Made by a program: the position numbers and the translations under genes. 64,000 nt of DNA from NCBI GenBank assembly GCA_041658205.1, contig JBBAAO010000001.1, forward strand, positions 2,294,001 to 2,358,000, in the 5' to 3' direction. Below, piece after piece: positions 24,905 to 34,047 of the stretch (the first letter of the stretch is position 1; each line of letters opens with the position of its first letter). Origin of the DNA: Bacteroidota bacterium (GTDB taxonomy: Bacteria > Bacteroidota > Ignavibacteria > UBA10030 > UBA8401). The notes beneath the pieces are model-generated. The model did not search any database. It was not told where the DNA came from and worked only from the letters and a program-made list of their open reading frames with translations.

Positions 24905-26265
24905 TACGTTTTCCTTCTCCATCGATCGACAAAATATTGCCAAACCGCCTCGTTCACAGAAAATGGTGTCATTTCATATAGCTGAGATCGCTCGCTCACT
25001 CGCCTGAATTGAATAGAAAATGCCCTATCTCCAATGTTATACACCCACGTTTCAATATAGGTACCTCTGCAATCAATATAATCGGGAGTACCGCACAGGA
25101 TATAAACAATTCCCATCGCCGTCCGCGAGCCATCAATGCACGAAGTAAACAAACCATTTGCCTCGGCCACTTTTCGTTCAAATTCCGTCCGTCGGACAAA
25201 CCCTCCGCGATTTTCCCAGAATGTATTCATAAAAGCGTTCTGTTCTTCCTTCTCTCGGTGCATCAACGAATCATATTCCTCTTGACGCATAATATACCGC
25301 ATTGCAGATGTCACTTCGTTAACGGAAAGTGATGTCAGAAAACGACTGTCCCGGCGGAAGACATTGAGTGTAGTGACGGAAGAATCTAACATCTCTTTTC
25401 GTTTGATTTTGACAACTCGGTCAATTGCCGTCCCTCCAACCATTGGCAGAGTATAAAATTGAATGAGCTGCAGTGTCCCGCTTTTACCGGCGATAAAAAT
25501 AGAATCTTGTTTATAATACACAGAATCCAGTGAGCGTTCACAATCGTCAAGACCTATTCTATAGGGAGGTTGCATGTAAGATATTGATCGACCTTCTAGT
25601 GCATCTGCTCGTGATGTACGGTACGATTCCGTGATCTGAATTGTATCCCCTTGTTGAAGATGATACAATTCTTGAAACATCCCTACCGAATCTGTAAGCA
25701 AAGAAAGTGAAGCTGGAAGGATGGGTCGTATTGTGATTCCGTGTTCATTTGAGAGCATTGTGTTCAGGAACAAAACAGAACTTGTAAAATTCTTTTCGTT
25801 TGCGTAATTTTTGGCCGTAATTTTTTCTTTTAATTTGTACCGTAGACGCGAAAGATTATCCGTGGAAATAATCTCAATGGTATAATCACCTGGAACCAGA
25901 ATAAGCGACTGTAAATAGGAATCAAATCGTCTGGAGATTGTCTCTTCATATGTCTTAACGGAAATCGGCCGCTCGACCTCTTTAGTCTGCACAATATCGT
26001 TGTGCACGTCACGGACAACAAAGGCAAGAGTGTATGATGCCTTAAATCCTTCTAATACTTTTTCAAAACGGAGATTCGTATAGGGAGTTTGAATGTATAC
26101 GTCTCCCCTGCTCATGTTATCTGCTCGCACATTCATAATGTATGAGGAAAAGCTCGGCAGGGAGAATTTTCGAAATTGAGACGTTGAGTAACAATCAGTG
26201 AGCGAATCGCTACTTGAAGAACAACCGGCAAACAACAAGATCAATATCGCCGCAATAATTCTCAT
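24904..26265 (-). CDS. GWxTD-domain lipoprotein
   Basis: 453 residues. A lipoprotein signal peptide ends at C15 (ILLFAGCSS). The C-terminal third holds the GWxTD-type region: REKEEQNAFMNTFWENR, an arginine-rich middle, GIVYILCGTPDYID and the closing ETWVYNIGDRAFSIQF. GWxTD proteins are restricted to Bacteroidota-like and Acidobacteria-type genomes and have no established function. The N-terminal part is predicted beta-rich. It overlaps the membrane peptidase gene upstream by 4 nt (ATGA) and the GT9 gene by 1 nt, so three envelope proteins appear translationally coupled. Confidence 0.9.
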   Translation of the reverse strand: MRIIAAILILLFAGCSSSSDSLTDCYSTSQFRKFSLPSFSSYIMNVRADNMSRGDVYIQTPYTNLRFEKVLEGFKASYTLAFVVRDVHNDIVQTKEVERPISVKTYEETISRRFDSYLQSLILVPGDYTIEIISTDNLSRLRYKLKEKITAKNYANEKNFTSSVLFLNTMLSNEHGITIRPILPASLSLLTDSVGMFQELYHLQQGDTIQITESYRTSRADALEGRSISYMQPPYRIGLDDCERSLDSVYYKQDSIFIAGKSGTLQLIQFYTLPMVGGTAIDRVVKIKRKEMLDSSVTTLNVFRRDSRFLTSLSVNEVTSAMRYIMRQEEYDSLMHREKEEQNAFMNTFWENRGGFVRRTEFERKVAEANGLFTSCIDGSRTAMGIVYILCGTPDYIDCRGTYIETWVYNIGDRAFSIQFRRVSERSQLYEMTPFSVNEAVWQYFVDRWRRKT

Positions 26266-28541
26266 TGTTGTTCCATTGAGACAAAATCACATAATTCAAT
26301 CTTCTCTTCTAATCGGTCAGATAGTACTGCCGTCGGTGCAAAGTTCTTTGCCTGCCAGTACAAACTTTTTGCTTTTTCAAGTGCACCCTGGCTATATAAT
26401 TGATCTGCACACCTGAGTAAAGAAAAATATTTCATCTCCGCCGGCAATGATTCTGACGCGATTCGTTTGAGCATTTCATTTTGATCAGTTTTCTTCTTGT
26501 CATACAAAAGCCCTTTTACATAAAATAGTGAAAGCGCATGGGAATTCAGTCTGGATACGCTATCCGCAAATAACAATCGAATGGAATCATTCTGGCCTCC
26601 GTAATACAAGGAATAAAAGACTGAAGGTTCAATCGCATCTCTGAGAAATTGTAATCGCAGTACTGAAGCCTCCATAAATGGTTCAGAATAGTTCATGTCT
26701 TGGACAGTGCGGTACGCCGTTGCAGCTAATGTATATTCCCGATCGATATAATACGCATCGGCAAGCAGCAGCATAATTGCGGGATTTTTTCTCAATGCGG
26801 ATCTTTCCGATAAGTCTGCGAATCGTTTAATCACTTCTTTCGGTTTCCGTAGTGAATTCATGGATTGAAAAATCCCGCGCAGTGCATAAGCCGTTGGAGC
26901 ATAGTTGTAGGAAACGGAAAACTCGCTTTCTGCTTGAATAAAATTTTTCACCCGAATCGACTGCACTGCCCGCTGATTCTGCTCCGCAACTTCCCGCGCA
27001 CAGGTTTTGTAAAAAATGGAAGGTTGGAAGAATAATGCTTTTACCGTTTCAGTCGGAATTTCTGTAACATCAATTGTTTTCAGGAACGCTTTCCAATCAT
27101 TCAACAAGCTTTGTAGTGATTCACCAAATGAAAGGACGAAATTTCCATCGGGATATACTCTCTGTACTCGTTCTATTCCAAATCGATCAATCAAATAACG
27201 AACAAATGATCCTGACACAAGGTACGCATAGGAACTTGATTGCGTTGCAAATCCTGTGTAGGAAAAGAGCTGTTCTGTATTTTGCAGTCCATTTTCCCGT
27301 TGAAGGGCGGCTGCAAATTGATGGGGTGTAAACATACCCTCATCCCAGTCAACGGCTACTGCAAGTCCTTCATTCAATCCCATGTGTGTGCTTGCTTTAA
27401 TGACAGGAAAACCAAATTCTGCTGCAAGAATATGGACAAGTTCATGCCGAAAAGTCGATTCTAAGGTTGACTTTGTTAGGTGAATTTCACTCTCCCATGG
27501 TTTGGCAATATTGGTGTTCGACGTTCCAATGAATTGTTGCTTCCAATCGGAGTTTGGATAGATAAATAACGAGATCTTTGTTGAACGCAAATGGTTCGTC
27601 TTTAATACATCTGTGACCTTTCGGTAGTGAAACTCCATCTCCGCTTTAAGCATACGCATTTCATCAGCAGAATAATCGCTCGTGTGATAATAAATGACAA
27701 AATGATTGGATTCTGACCGACGACCAAGCCTGTTTTGTATTTCCTGCTCAGAATACTCAAACCCCATCATGTCTCTAAAGATGTGACCTGTTCCTACGAT
27801 TGCAAAACAAACAATTATGACACCCCACAACACGCCATCTCGTCGCAAATTATGTTTAATACTTTTAATATTATTCAACAAACGATCTGCCGAATTATAC
27901 GTTGCCGTGAGAATGATAAAGAGTGCAATCAACATCATCGATGCAATAATAGTGAACTGTCGATAAAGAACAATCCGGCCAATGTCGCTTAATGTTTCGT
28001 CATAAGTTATCCCTGGAAAAAATCCAAGAATAAAGTTAAATGCAAACAGTTGAGGTTGGGTATATGTCACAAAAACAATATGGGAAAGAATTGCCATGAC
28101 AAAGAGGCTATACATCATGATTCCTCTGCGAAAGAGTATTCCAACAATCAATGCTAACGCAACGGAGAAAAACATGGTAATGACCGGCAGCAAGAAATAA
28201 TACGACAGTCCCTTGAAATACGCACAATTTTTAATCACAAAGGCATTGAAAGAAATAACAATCAGCGGTATCATCAGTAATAACAAATTGACTACGAGAT
28301 AATCGATAATAACATAAAGCCAAGTTCGCCTTGTCAGCGGTTTCATGCGGTGCTCACGCATGAACTGTATTGTAAGAATACCGGTGATGATGGACGTTGG
28401 TATTGTCAACAGTGCGGAGAATTCATATCCGAGATAATTGAAGAGGGGAATTTGGGTAAGTGCTCCGGCAAGAAGGAAATAGAGCAATGCAGCAATCTGA
28501 ACACGCGTCGTTTTATAATATGCTATTAGTACACTCACCAT
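26262..28541 (-). CDS. Multi-pass membrane protein with HExxH (peptidase-MA-like) domain and helical repeats
   Basis: 759 residues. The first 255 contain about seven to eight hydrophobic spans; then a soluble domain of the peptidase MA family with HELVH at 366-370 and glutamate E391 (LNEGLA), the pattern of gluzincin zinc peptidases; then from about 500 a helical, TPR-like tail. The peptidase domain is predicted outside the cytoplasm. Membrane fusions of this domain are poorly characterised. It overlaps the downstream GWxTD lipoprotein by 4 nt; the two may form an envelope complex. The substrate is unknown. Confidence 0.85.
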   Translation of the reverse strand: MVSVLIAYYKTTRVQIAALLYFLLAGALTQIPLFNYLGYEFSALLTIPTSIITGILTIQFMREHRMKPLTRRTWLYVIIDYLVVNLLLLMIPLIVISFNAFVIKNCAYFKGLSYYFLLPVITMFFSVALALIVGILFRRGIMMYSLFVMAILSHIVFVTYTQPQLFAFNFILGFFPGITYDETLSDIGRIVLYRQFTIIASMMLIALFIILTATYNSADRLLNNIKSIKHNLRRDGVLWGVIIVCFAIVGTGHIFRDMMGFEYSEQEIQNRLGRRSESNHFVIYYHTSDYSADEMRMLKAEMEFHYRKVTDVLKTNHLRSTKISLFIYPNSDWKQQFIGTSNTNIAKPWESEIHLTKSTLESTFRHELVHILAAEFGFPVIKASTHMGLNEGLAVAVDWDEGMFTPHQFAAALQRENGLQNTEQLFSYTGFATQSSSYAYLVSGSFVRYLIDRFGIERVQRVYPDGNFVLSFGESLQSLLNDWKAFLKTIDVTEIPTETVKALFFQPSIFYKTCAREVAEQNQRAVQSIRVKNFIQAESEFSVSYNYAPTAYALRGIFQSMNSLRKPKEVIKRFADLSERSALRKNPAIMLLLADAYYIDREYTLAATAYRTVQDMNYSEPFMEASVLRLQFLRDAIEPSVFYSLYYGGQNDSIRLLFADSVSRLNSHALSLFYVKGLLYDKKKTDQNEMLKRIASESLPAEMKYFSLLRCADQLYSQGALEKAKSLYWQAKNFAPTAVLSDRLEEKIELCDFVSMEQQ

Positions 28542-28584
28542 GATGGTAGAATACTAAAATTTTGTAAGAACTTCACGCGAACGA

Positions 28585-29916
28585 TTAATTATGAAATGGT
28601 GTTACGCCATTTTTATCAACGATGCTAATGACAATAGGACTGAATTTCGGTTGAGAAACATTGATTGTATAGGCATTCGAAATACGTTTTTTTACACCAT
28701 CCACAACATCGGATTTATCGGTAAAAAATTCTGCAATGATATCACCTTTTTTCACAGAATCTCCGGCTCTTTTCCTTAACAAGATACCTGCTTTGGGATC
28801 GATGATATCATCAACTTTTGTCCTGCCGCCGCCCAGCGTAATTACCGAAAGGCCAAGTTCCAATGAATCAATCGACGATACAAATCCGTCTTTGTCTGCA
28901 ATAATTTCTGTCCGAAATTTGGAGAGCGGATAACGTTCTGGATGAAGAAGGAATGAAGTATCTCCTCCTTGTCGTTTCACCAATGCCAGGAACCGTTCGA
29001 ACGCTTTTCCATTGTTCACAACTTCTTTGCAGCGTTCGATTCCTTCATTAATAGATTTCGCTTTACCACCCAACATTACCATCGCGCCACCGAGAACGTA
29101 CGTTAACTCCATAACATCCGATGGACCTTTTCCACGAAGACATTCTACCGATTCCATAATCTCCACCCAATTTCCGATTGCATTCCCCAGTGGTTGATTC
29201 ATATCCGTAATAAAACCGATCGTCTCTTTCCCAAAACTCGTCCCAATCCCGACCAATGCTTGTGCCAGTTCAACGGACTTTTCATATGTTTGCATAAACG
29301 CACCGCGTCCGGTCTTTACATCCAGCACCAGCGCATCGATCCCTTCTGCCAACTTTTTACTCATAATGCTTCCGGCAATTAGCGGAATGCATTCAACAGT
29401 AGCCGTAACATCGCGTAATGCGTACATCTTTTTGTCGGCAGGCGCAATCTCTTTTGTCTGTCCGATCATCACTAAGCCGATTTCCGCGATCACCTTCTTG
29501 TACTCATCAATGGAAAGACTGGTATTGAATCCTGGAATGGATTCCAGCTTATCAAGTGTTCCGCCGGTATGTCCAAGTCCGCGGCCGCTGATCATCGGAA
29601 CCGGAACGCCACACGCCGCTACCATTGGAGCAAGAGGAAGAGAGATTTTATCACCCACACCGCCGGTGGAATGTTTGTCCACTTTCGTGCCGGGAATCGA
29701 AGTGAGATCTACAATATCACCCGAATAAAGCATCAACCGTGTAAATTCTGCAGTTTCTTCTTTCGTCATTCCCCGAAAGTATGTCGCCATTAAAAAGGAT
29801 GCAATCTGATAATCGGGAACGGATCCTTTCACATATCCATCAATGACAAATTTCATTTCTTCGGATGAAAGCAATTCACCATTTCGTTTTTTTCGAATAA
29901 TCTCTACGACGTTCAT
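28585..29916 (-). CDS. pdp: Pyrimidine-nucleoside (thymidine) phosphorylase
   Basis: 443 residues. Phosphate- and nucleoside-binding signature KHSTGGVGDKISL near 81, the SGRGLGHTGGTLDKLESIPG loop, and a C-terminal barrel domain (KAGILLRKRAGDSVKKGD) identify the deoA/pdp family that splits uridine, thymidine or deoxyuridine with phosphate to base plus pentose-1-phosphate. The two subfamilies (DeoA, Pdp) cannot be separated surely by eye; length and the KR-rich C-terminus favour Pdp. It overlaps the NUDIX gene by 4 nt. With pyrE nearby it fits nucleotide metabolism. Confidence 0.95.
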   Translation of the reverse strand: MNVVEIIRKKRNGELLSSEEMKFVIDGYVKGSVPDYQIASFLMATYFRGMTKEETAEFTRLMLYSGDIVDLTSIPGTKVDKHSTGGVGDKISLPLAPMVAACGVPVPMISGRGLGHTGGTLDKLESIPGFNTSLSIDEYKKVIAEIGLVMIGQTKEIAPADKKMYALRDVTATVECIPLIAGSIMSKKLAEGIDALVLDVKTGRGAFMQTYEKSVELAQALVGIGTSFGKETIGFITDMNQPLGNAIGNWVEIMESVECLRGKGPSDVMELTYVLGGAMVMLGGKAKSINEGIERCKEVVNNGKAFERFLALVKRQGGDTSFLLHPERYPLSKFRTEIIADKDGFVSSIDSLELGLSVITLGGGRTKVDDIIDPKAGILLRKRAGDSVKKGDIIAEFFTDKSDVVDGVKKRISNAYTINVSQPKFSPIVISIVDKNGVTPFHN

Positions 29917-30455
29917 ACATTTCCTATCTTTCGTGCGCCGAGCAAAATTCCGGCAATTGTTTTTCCGTCAATTATTTCTCCTCTGTCGATCATATCAATT
30001 GCACTGTTCAATGGAATACGCATCAGTTGGATTGATGCTTCTCCTTCTTCTAAAACCTGACCACGCTCATGAAGAGACACTTGTTGAGCAAGGTAAATAT
30101 GGAGGACTTCATTGCAGAATCCTGGAGTCGTATAGATCGCCGAGAGTTTCTGCCATCGTTGAGCTTGATAACCTGTCTCTTCCTGTAACTCCCGTTGTGC
30201 ACACAATAATGGGTCTTCACCTTTGTCCAGTTTTCCGGCCGGTAATTCCACAACATCACCACCGAAGGGATGGCGATACTGTTTCACAAGAAGGATGTCA
30301 TAATTCTCGAACACACAGAGTATAACGGCGCCGCCCGGATGCTCAATAACTTCTCGTACGGTTTGGTTACCGGAGGGATATTGAAGATGGTCAACAGTAA
30401 GATCAATAATCTTACCGTGATATTTTTTTTCTCTTTCGAGAAGTTTGAAGTGCAT
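29913..30455 (-). CDS. NUDIX hydrolase, ADP-ribose pyrophosphatase type
   Basis: 180 residues from ATG 30455, chosen because AAAGAG sits just upstream and the length matches the family; a further in-frame upstream start (30506) would add 17 residues inside mscS. The Nudix box GKLDKGEDPLLCAQRELQEE (G-x5-E-x7-RE-x2-EE) is complete and follows VELPA, typical of NudF/ADP-ribose pyrophosphatases that cleave ADP-ribose to AMP and ribose-5-phosphate. It overlaps the end of mscS by 44 nt and the phosphorylase by 4 nt. The linked pentose-phosphate products of this and the phosphorylase suggest a salvage theme. Confidence 0.94.
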   Translation of the reverse strand: MHFKLLEREKKYHGKIIDLTVDHLQYPSGNQTVREVIEHPGGAVILCVFENYDILLVKQYRHPFGGDVVELPAGKLDKGEDPLLCAQRELQEETGYQAQRWQKLSAIYTTPGFCNEVLHIYLAQQVSLHERGQVLEEGEASIQLMRIPLNSAIDMIDRGEIIDGKTIAGILLGARKIGNV

Positions 30456-31560
30456 TAACTCTTTCAAATGTATTGTGTACCACTTGTTGAGGATATGGAA
30501 TTTCAATGTTTGCTTTTAAGAATGCATCATATATTTGCACACGCATTTTTTCTGCAGTGGAAAATTGAAGTTTAAAATTAGAAACACGGCAAAATAGGCC
30601 GAAATGTAGTCCATAATCGCCAAACTTCATTAAAAACGCTTCCGGAGCAGGAGCCGCCAGCACATCCGGATGTGAGTTGGCGATGTTCAGCAAAATGCTT
30701 TTTACCTGATCGATGTTGACTCCATACGCTACAGTTACTTCAACGGCCACACGAATTTCATTATCAGGATATCCAAAATTGACAATCTTTGTTTTCACCA
30801 ATTCATTATTAGGAACAATCAAAACATTGTTTTCCATATCCATAATTTTGGTGCTGCGAAGTCCAATCTCGAACACATCACCGATCTCGCCTGACGGTAT
30901 CTTTACCCTATCTCCGGCGCGAAATGGACGGTCGATCATAATAATGAAGCCCGAAATCATGTTTGAGATTGTGTCCTGTGCGGCAAGACCTAAGGCAAGA
31001 GAACCGGCTCCTAGAATTGTCACCAAGCTTGTCACACTCTGTCCAAAATGTTCAAGTATGACTATGCCGGTAAACGCAACAATGACAAACGTAACAACAC
31101 GATTAATCAGTGGTGTCAGCGTCTGATTAAACTGTTCTTGCTTCTGTTTTTCTGAAATAGTTTTAATTGTTTGAAATGTTACCGCTTTTGCAATTTTGAT
31201 AATGACGGATGCAATTATCAGAACGGTAACGAGATATAATGTCGTGTCGGCATACTCCAGAAATGTCAAAAAATTGATATTCTGTTTTGTGAGTCCCAGG
31301 CGAAGTTCTTTCATACCAAGATAGATACCAATCACTGATGATAATGCGATAATCCTGGAATTAACAATATCCAAGATTTCATCATCCAGTTCAGTATCTG
31401 TTTTGGAAATAATTTTTTTACCAACCGTACTGAATAGCCATTTCACAATCTTTCCGGCTGCGATCACTGCAATGCAGACAACACTACCAACGACCGAATG
31501 AAACAAGATTTGATTCTCGCCTGCAAGATTTCGTAGTATGTTTAAAAGTGTCTCTATCAT
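30412..31560 (-). CDS. MscS-family mechanosensitive channel
   Basis: 382 residues. Several membrane spans in the first 190, with the pore-lining TM3 glycine/alanine pattern ILGAGSLALGLAAQDTISN (about 180-200) and then the beta domain with RPFRAGDRVKI and IGLRSTKI. Such channels release solutes on hypo-osmotic shock. The ATG at 31560 follows a T-rich run and terminator hairpin without any ribosome binding site, so initiation may depend on read-through or a start within that run. The 3' end overlaps the NUDIX gene. No fused regulatory domain is seen. Confidence 0.93.
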   Translation of the reverse strand: MIETLLNILRNLAGENQILFHSVVGSVVCIAVIAAGKIVKWLFSTVGKKIISKTDTELDDEILDIVNSRIIALSSVIGIYLGMKELRLGLTKQNINFLTFLEYADTTLYLVTVLIIASVIIKIAKAVTFQTIKTISEKQKQEQFNQTLTPLINRVVTFVIVAFTGIVILEHFGQSVTSLVTILGAGSLALGLAAQDTISNMISGFIIMIDRPFRAGDRVKIPSGEIGDVFEIGLRSTKIMDMENNVLIVPNNELVKTKIVNFGYPDNEIRVAVEVTVAYGVNIDQVKSILLNIANSHPDVLAAPAPEAFLMKFGDYGLHFGLFCRVSNFKLQFSTAEKMRVQIYDAFLKANIEIPYPQQVVHNTFERVNALQTSRKRKKISR

Positions 31561-31622
31561 AAAAAAAATAAAAAATCATCCTTCGGCTGTTCGATTGTCA
31601 GCATCGACTCGCCGAGGATGAT
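31561..31622 (-). terminator. Terminator of the pterin dehydratase-TPR-pyrE unit, abutting mscS
   Basis: Arms 31575-31587 and 31611-31622 form a 12-bp stem with one bulge; an inner 5-bp stem (TCGAT/ATCGA) lies in the loop. On the minus strand it is followed by a 14-base T-rich run that touches the mscS ATG at 31560. Confidence 0.82.
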
Positions 31623-31639
31623 ATGAAAAATCGTTTACC

Positions 31640-32224
31640 TTAACCCTGCAATCCTCTGCTCCCGGGTTTAGTGATGGGAATTGCTGCAAGCGACGCCGGA
31701 ATTTCTTCGGCTGGATACGTCTGAACATCCATTTCCATCACGGAATAGAACTTTGCATCGAATTGTGCCTTACCGTTACTTCGATCAACAATGCATCCGA
31801 TACCGACAAGTTTCGCATCAGCAGCAGTCACTAATGTACATACCTCATCCACTGAACCGCCGGTCGTGACAACATCTTCCACAACCAATACACGCTCCCC
31901 TTTCTTCACACCAAATCCGCGCCGTAATTTCATTACTCCGTTTTCCCGTTCGGCAAAAATCGTTCTCACTCCTAAGACCCGGCCAACTTCCGTCCCGACA
32001 ACAATGCCGCCGACAGCAGGTGAAATGACAACTTCAACTTCACTGTATTCGTAATGTTTTGCAATATCACCGGCCAACAGATGCAGATATTTCGGATACT
32101 GCAGTACCTTGGCACATTGAAAATAATGCGGGCTGTGAAGTCCCGATGTAAGAACAAAATGTCCTTCCAATAATGCGTCGGTATCTTTAAATATCTGCAG
32201 GATCTGATCTTTGGGTAATTTCAT
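31640..32224 (-). CDS. pyrE: Orotate phosphoribosyltransferase
   Basis: 194 residues. The PRPP-binding loop VLVVEDVVTTGGS (about 111-123) and the N-terminal GHFVLTSGLHSPHYFQCAKV substrate loop are characteristic of PyrE, which joins orotate and PRPP to give OMP in pyrimidine synthesis. Length is slightly below the E. coli enzyme but normal for this group. A lysine/arginine-rich flexible loop ERENGVMKLRRGF contains catalytic-type residues. It follows the TPR gene by 27 nt and ends before a strong hairpin terminator. No other pyr genes are close. Confidence 0.96.
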   Translation of the reverse strand: MKLPKDQILQIFKDTDALLEGHFVLTSGLHSPHYFQCAKVLQYPKYLHLLAGDIAKHYEYSEVEVVISPAVGGIVVGTEVGRVLGVRTIFAERENGVMKLRRGFGVKKGERVLVVEDVVTTGGSVDEVCTLVTAADAKLVGIGCIVDRSNGKAQFDAKFYSVMEMDVQTYPAEEIPASLAAIPITKPGSRGLQG

Positions 32225-32251
32225 GTCGTCTCTGGTTATTAATGGTTGTTG

Positions 32252-32578
32252 TTACCACTCGTCTTCAAGTTCTTCTAATTCTTCACGTAATTCTTTTGCC
32301 GTCTTTTCATCGTTTTGACTAACAGCAAGATCCATCCCTTTACGGTAGAACTTCTTTGCTTCTTGCGTTTTATTCATTTTTCCCAGTAACTGTGCCAATT
32401 GGTGATAGGCCGGAAGATATACATTATCTCGTTGGATTAACGCTTCAAGAATCTCGATTGCCGTCAACGGTTCGTTGATACCGCTATATTCCAATGCCAA
32501 AGCATATTGCGAAAAAGAATCGGATGGGTCTTTGGCGATGATCTCTTTCAATTTTTCAATGCGTTGTTCGCTTGCCAT
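32252..32578 (-). CDS. Small TPR protein
   Basis: 108 residues from ATG 32578, chosen because an in-frame start at 32695 would overlap the dehydratase gene and add a non-homologous basic segment. It consists of about two and a half tetratricopeptide-like repeats (SFSQYALALEYSGINE, AYHQLAQLLGKMNKTQEAKK) and an acidic coiled-coil tail rich in Glu and Lys (KTAKELREELEELEDEW). It is likely a cytoplasmic scaffold or binding protein. The partner is unknown; it sits between pterin dehydratase (20 nt) and pyrE (27 nt) in one operon. Confidence 0.8.
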   Translation of the reverse strand: MASEQRIEKLKEIIAKDPSDSFSQYALALEYSGINEPLTAIEILEALIQRDNVYLPAYHQLAQLLGKMNKTQEAKKFYRKGMDLAVSQNDEKTAKELREELEELEDEW

Positions 32579-32598
32579 ACATAAACCTATACTTGTGA

Positions 32599-32877
32599 TT
32601 ATATGAGTGAATTGATCTGGGCGGCCAAAGAAAAATCTTTTTCTGTTAAACCCCCAGCGCTGTGCGTTGAAAGCACCAGCGTCACCGTATTCCATCGAAT
32701 ATCAATATCGGGATGATGATCTGCTTTTTCTGAAAGCAACGCAACAGATTGAACAAAACCCATGGCCTGAACAAAATCTTTCAAAACGACTGTTCGGCTA
32801 ATGGTCTTTCCTTTTTGTTTCCAGTCGTTAATAGACTGCAATCTGTCAGTGATTTGTTGTTTGCTCAAAAGCGCCAC
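32599..32877 (-). CDS. phhB: Pterin-4a-carbinolamine dehydratase
   Basis: 92 residues. The active-site motif EKADHHPDIDIRWNTV with HHPD and the TLVLSTHSAGGLTEKD strand-helix identify the PCD/DCoH family, which dehydrates 4a-hydroxytetrahydropterin to regenerate the cofactor of aromatic amino acid hydroxylases. No phenylalanine hydroxylase gene is nearby, so its physiological role could be in molybdopterin or other pterin metabolism; many bacteria have such orphan copies. It is the first gene of the unit with the TPR protein and pyrE. Confidence 0.94.
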   Translation of the reverse strand: MALLSKQQITDRLQSINDWKQKGKTISRTVVLKDFVQAMGFVQSVALLSEKADHHPDIDIRWNTVTLVLSTHSAGGLTEKDFSLAAQINSLI

Positions 32878-33079
32878 ACTGATCCCGTATTAAGAAGATG
32901 GTAAAAATTAATTGATTGAATATAATTAAGTTTTGGTGAGGATGCCAGGAATAGGTAATAACAAAAACCAAAAGAATGACTATTTTAAGAAGGATTTCAC
33001 TGATTTTGACAAGAACTCTACGATACGCGAATCTTTTTTTTGCTTCGCATCAGAATATGTGCTCAGGTGGGTTCTGAGG

Positions 33080-33931
33080 TTATTGGGGGAATGAACATCG
33101 GTAAAGGGTAGTCTGTGTAAGAATAATAAGAATGGATCCCTGAATTAAAGCATCTGAAAATGGTTCTTCAACTTTCGAACCGATCAATGATTGATGCTTT
33201 ATCGTTATGGATGTATTCATGTCAAGGTTGATCAATTCAATCCTTGAGGATGAAGAAATAATGAGCTCCCTTCCAGAGACATTAATCGTCTTCCACGATT
33301 CTTTCGATGATAACTTGATTGATCTTACATAATTTCCAAATCGATCGAATATGATCACTGTCTTGCCATCGAGCACAATCACTTCATTTTCTGCTGTAAC
33401 AGTAATATCCCTCGGATCGATCAATCTGCCTTTAGAATCAGCAAACGTTCCAAACTCACGTTCAAATTGTCCTCGGGAATTTACAGTAATCACCCGTCTT
33501 CCATCGTTATCCAGAATATACAAATCCCCCTGGTTCGACGTTGCCGTGGCTATTGGTTGAAACCTCCCTGATGATTGCGGAAGAATATTCTCATCATACG
33601 TTTGAATATAATTGAAATTCTTGTCATACCGCTGGACACGTCTATTATTTGCATCCACCACAAGGATATCAAGCAAAAAAGATGAAGAAATGTCTGTTGG
33701 AAAATCGAAAGCATCATTTCCCCATCCCAAACCACCGAGTGTCTTTAAAATGGAATTCTGTTGCGAAATGACATACAAGGAATTGGATGACTGGTCAATA
33801 ACAAACACCTTTCCATCCGGTGCCGCAGAGATGCTGGTTGCTTTTTGGAACAATTGCTGCGACGATTCCACTATTATAGATTGGATAGAATCAGGTTGAA
33901 CTAACAAGAAAATGAACGTTAAAGCAATCAT
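33080..33931 (-). CDS. Exported NHL-repeat beta-propeller protein
   Basis: 283 residues. A short hydrophobic leader (MIALTFIFLLVQPDS) suggests export. Repeated units with aspartate-rich strands follow (ISAAPDGKVFVIDQSS, ILVVDANNRRVQRYDKNF, LYILDNDGRRVITVNSRGQF, EVIVLDGKTVIIFDRFG), typical of a six-bladed NHL or 6-bladed TolB-like propeller. Function cannot be told; such proteins often bind ligands or partners outside the cytoplasm. It is flanked upstream by the terminator of the T9SS cargo unit and downstream by about 200 bases without a recognisable gene (32878-33079). Confidence 0.82.
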   Translation of the reverse strand: MIALTFIFLLVQPDSIQSIIVESSQQLFQKATSISAAPDGKVFVIDQSSNSLYVISQQNSILKTLGGLGWGNDAFDFPTDISSSFLLDILVVDANNRRVQRYDKNFNYIQTYDENILPQSSGRFQPIATATSNQGDLYILDNDGRRVITVNSRGQFEREFGTFADSKGRLIDPRDITVTAENEVIVLDGKTVIIFDRFGNYVRSIKLSSKESWKTINVSGRELIISSSSRIELINLDMNTSITIKHQSLIGSKVEEPFSDALIQGSILIILTQTTLYRCSFPQ

Positions 33932-33976
33932 ACGTCAATATACAAAATAGTCTGTTCAGATCGTCTGTTTAAAACA

Positions 33977-34006
33977 CAAATGCCCTTGACGAATCAAGGG
34001 CATTTG
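33977..34006. terminator. Hairpin terminator after the T9SS cargo gene
   Basis: A perfect 12-bp stem (CAAATGCCCTTG and its complement) with loop ACGAAT, 41 nt beyond the stop of the 754-residue secreted protein gene. On the minus strand TGTTTTAAA follows. It separates the surface locus from the NHL gene. Confidence 0.82.
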
Positions 34007-34047
34007 CACAATGCGAAGAGAAGTCTCTTCCGTTATTCACGAAAGGA

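Noticed and set aside
24904..24943. Longer GT9 start at 24943
   Set aside because: It lies inside the upstream GWxTD gene and adds 13 residues before the family's typical N-terminus; the TAATG junction at 24904 is the better start.
32878..33079. Possible gene or ncRNA in the 202-bp spacer
   Set aside because: Only small hairpins (for example CTCAG/CTGAG) and no coding frame with a start signal were seen.
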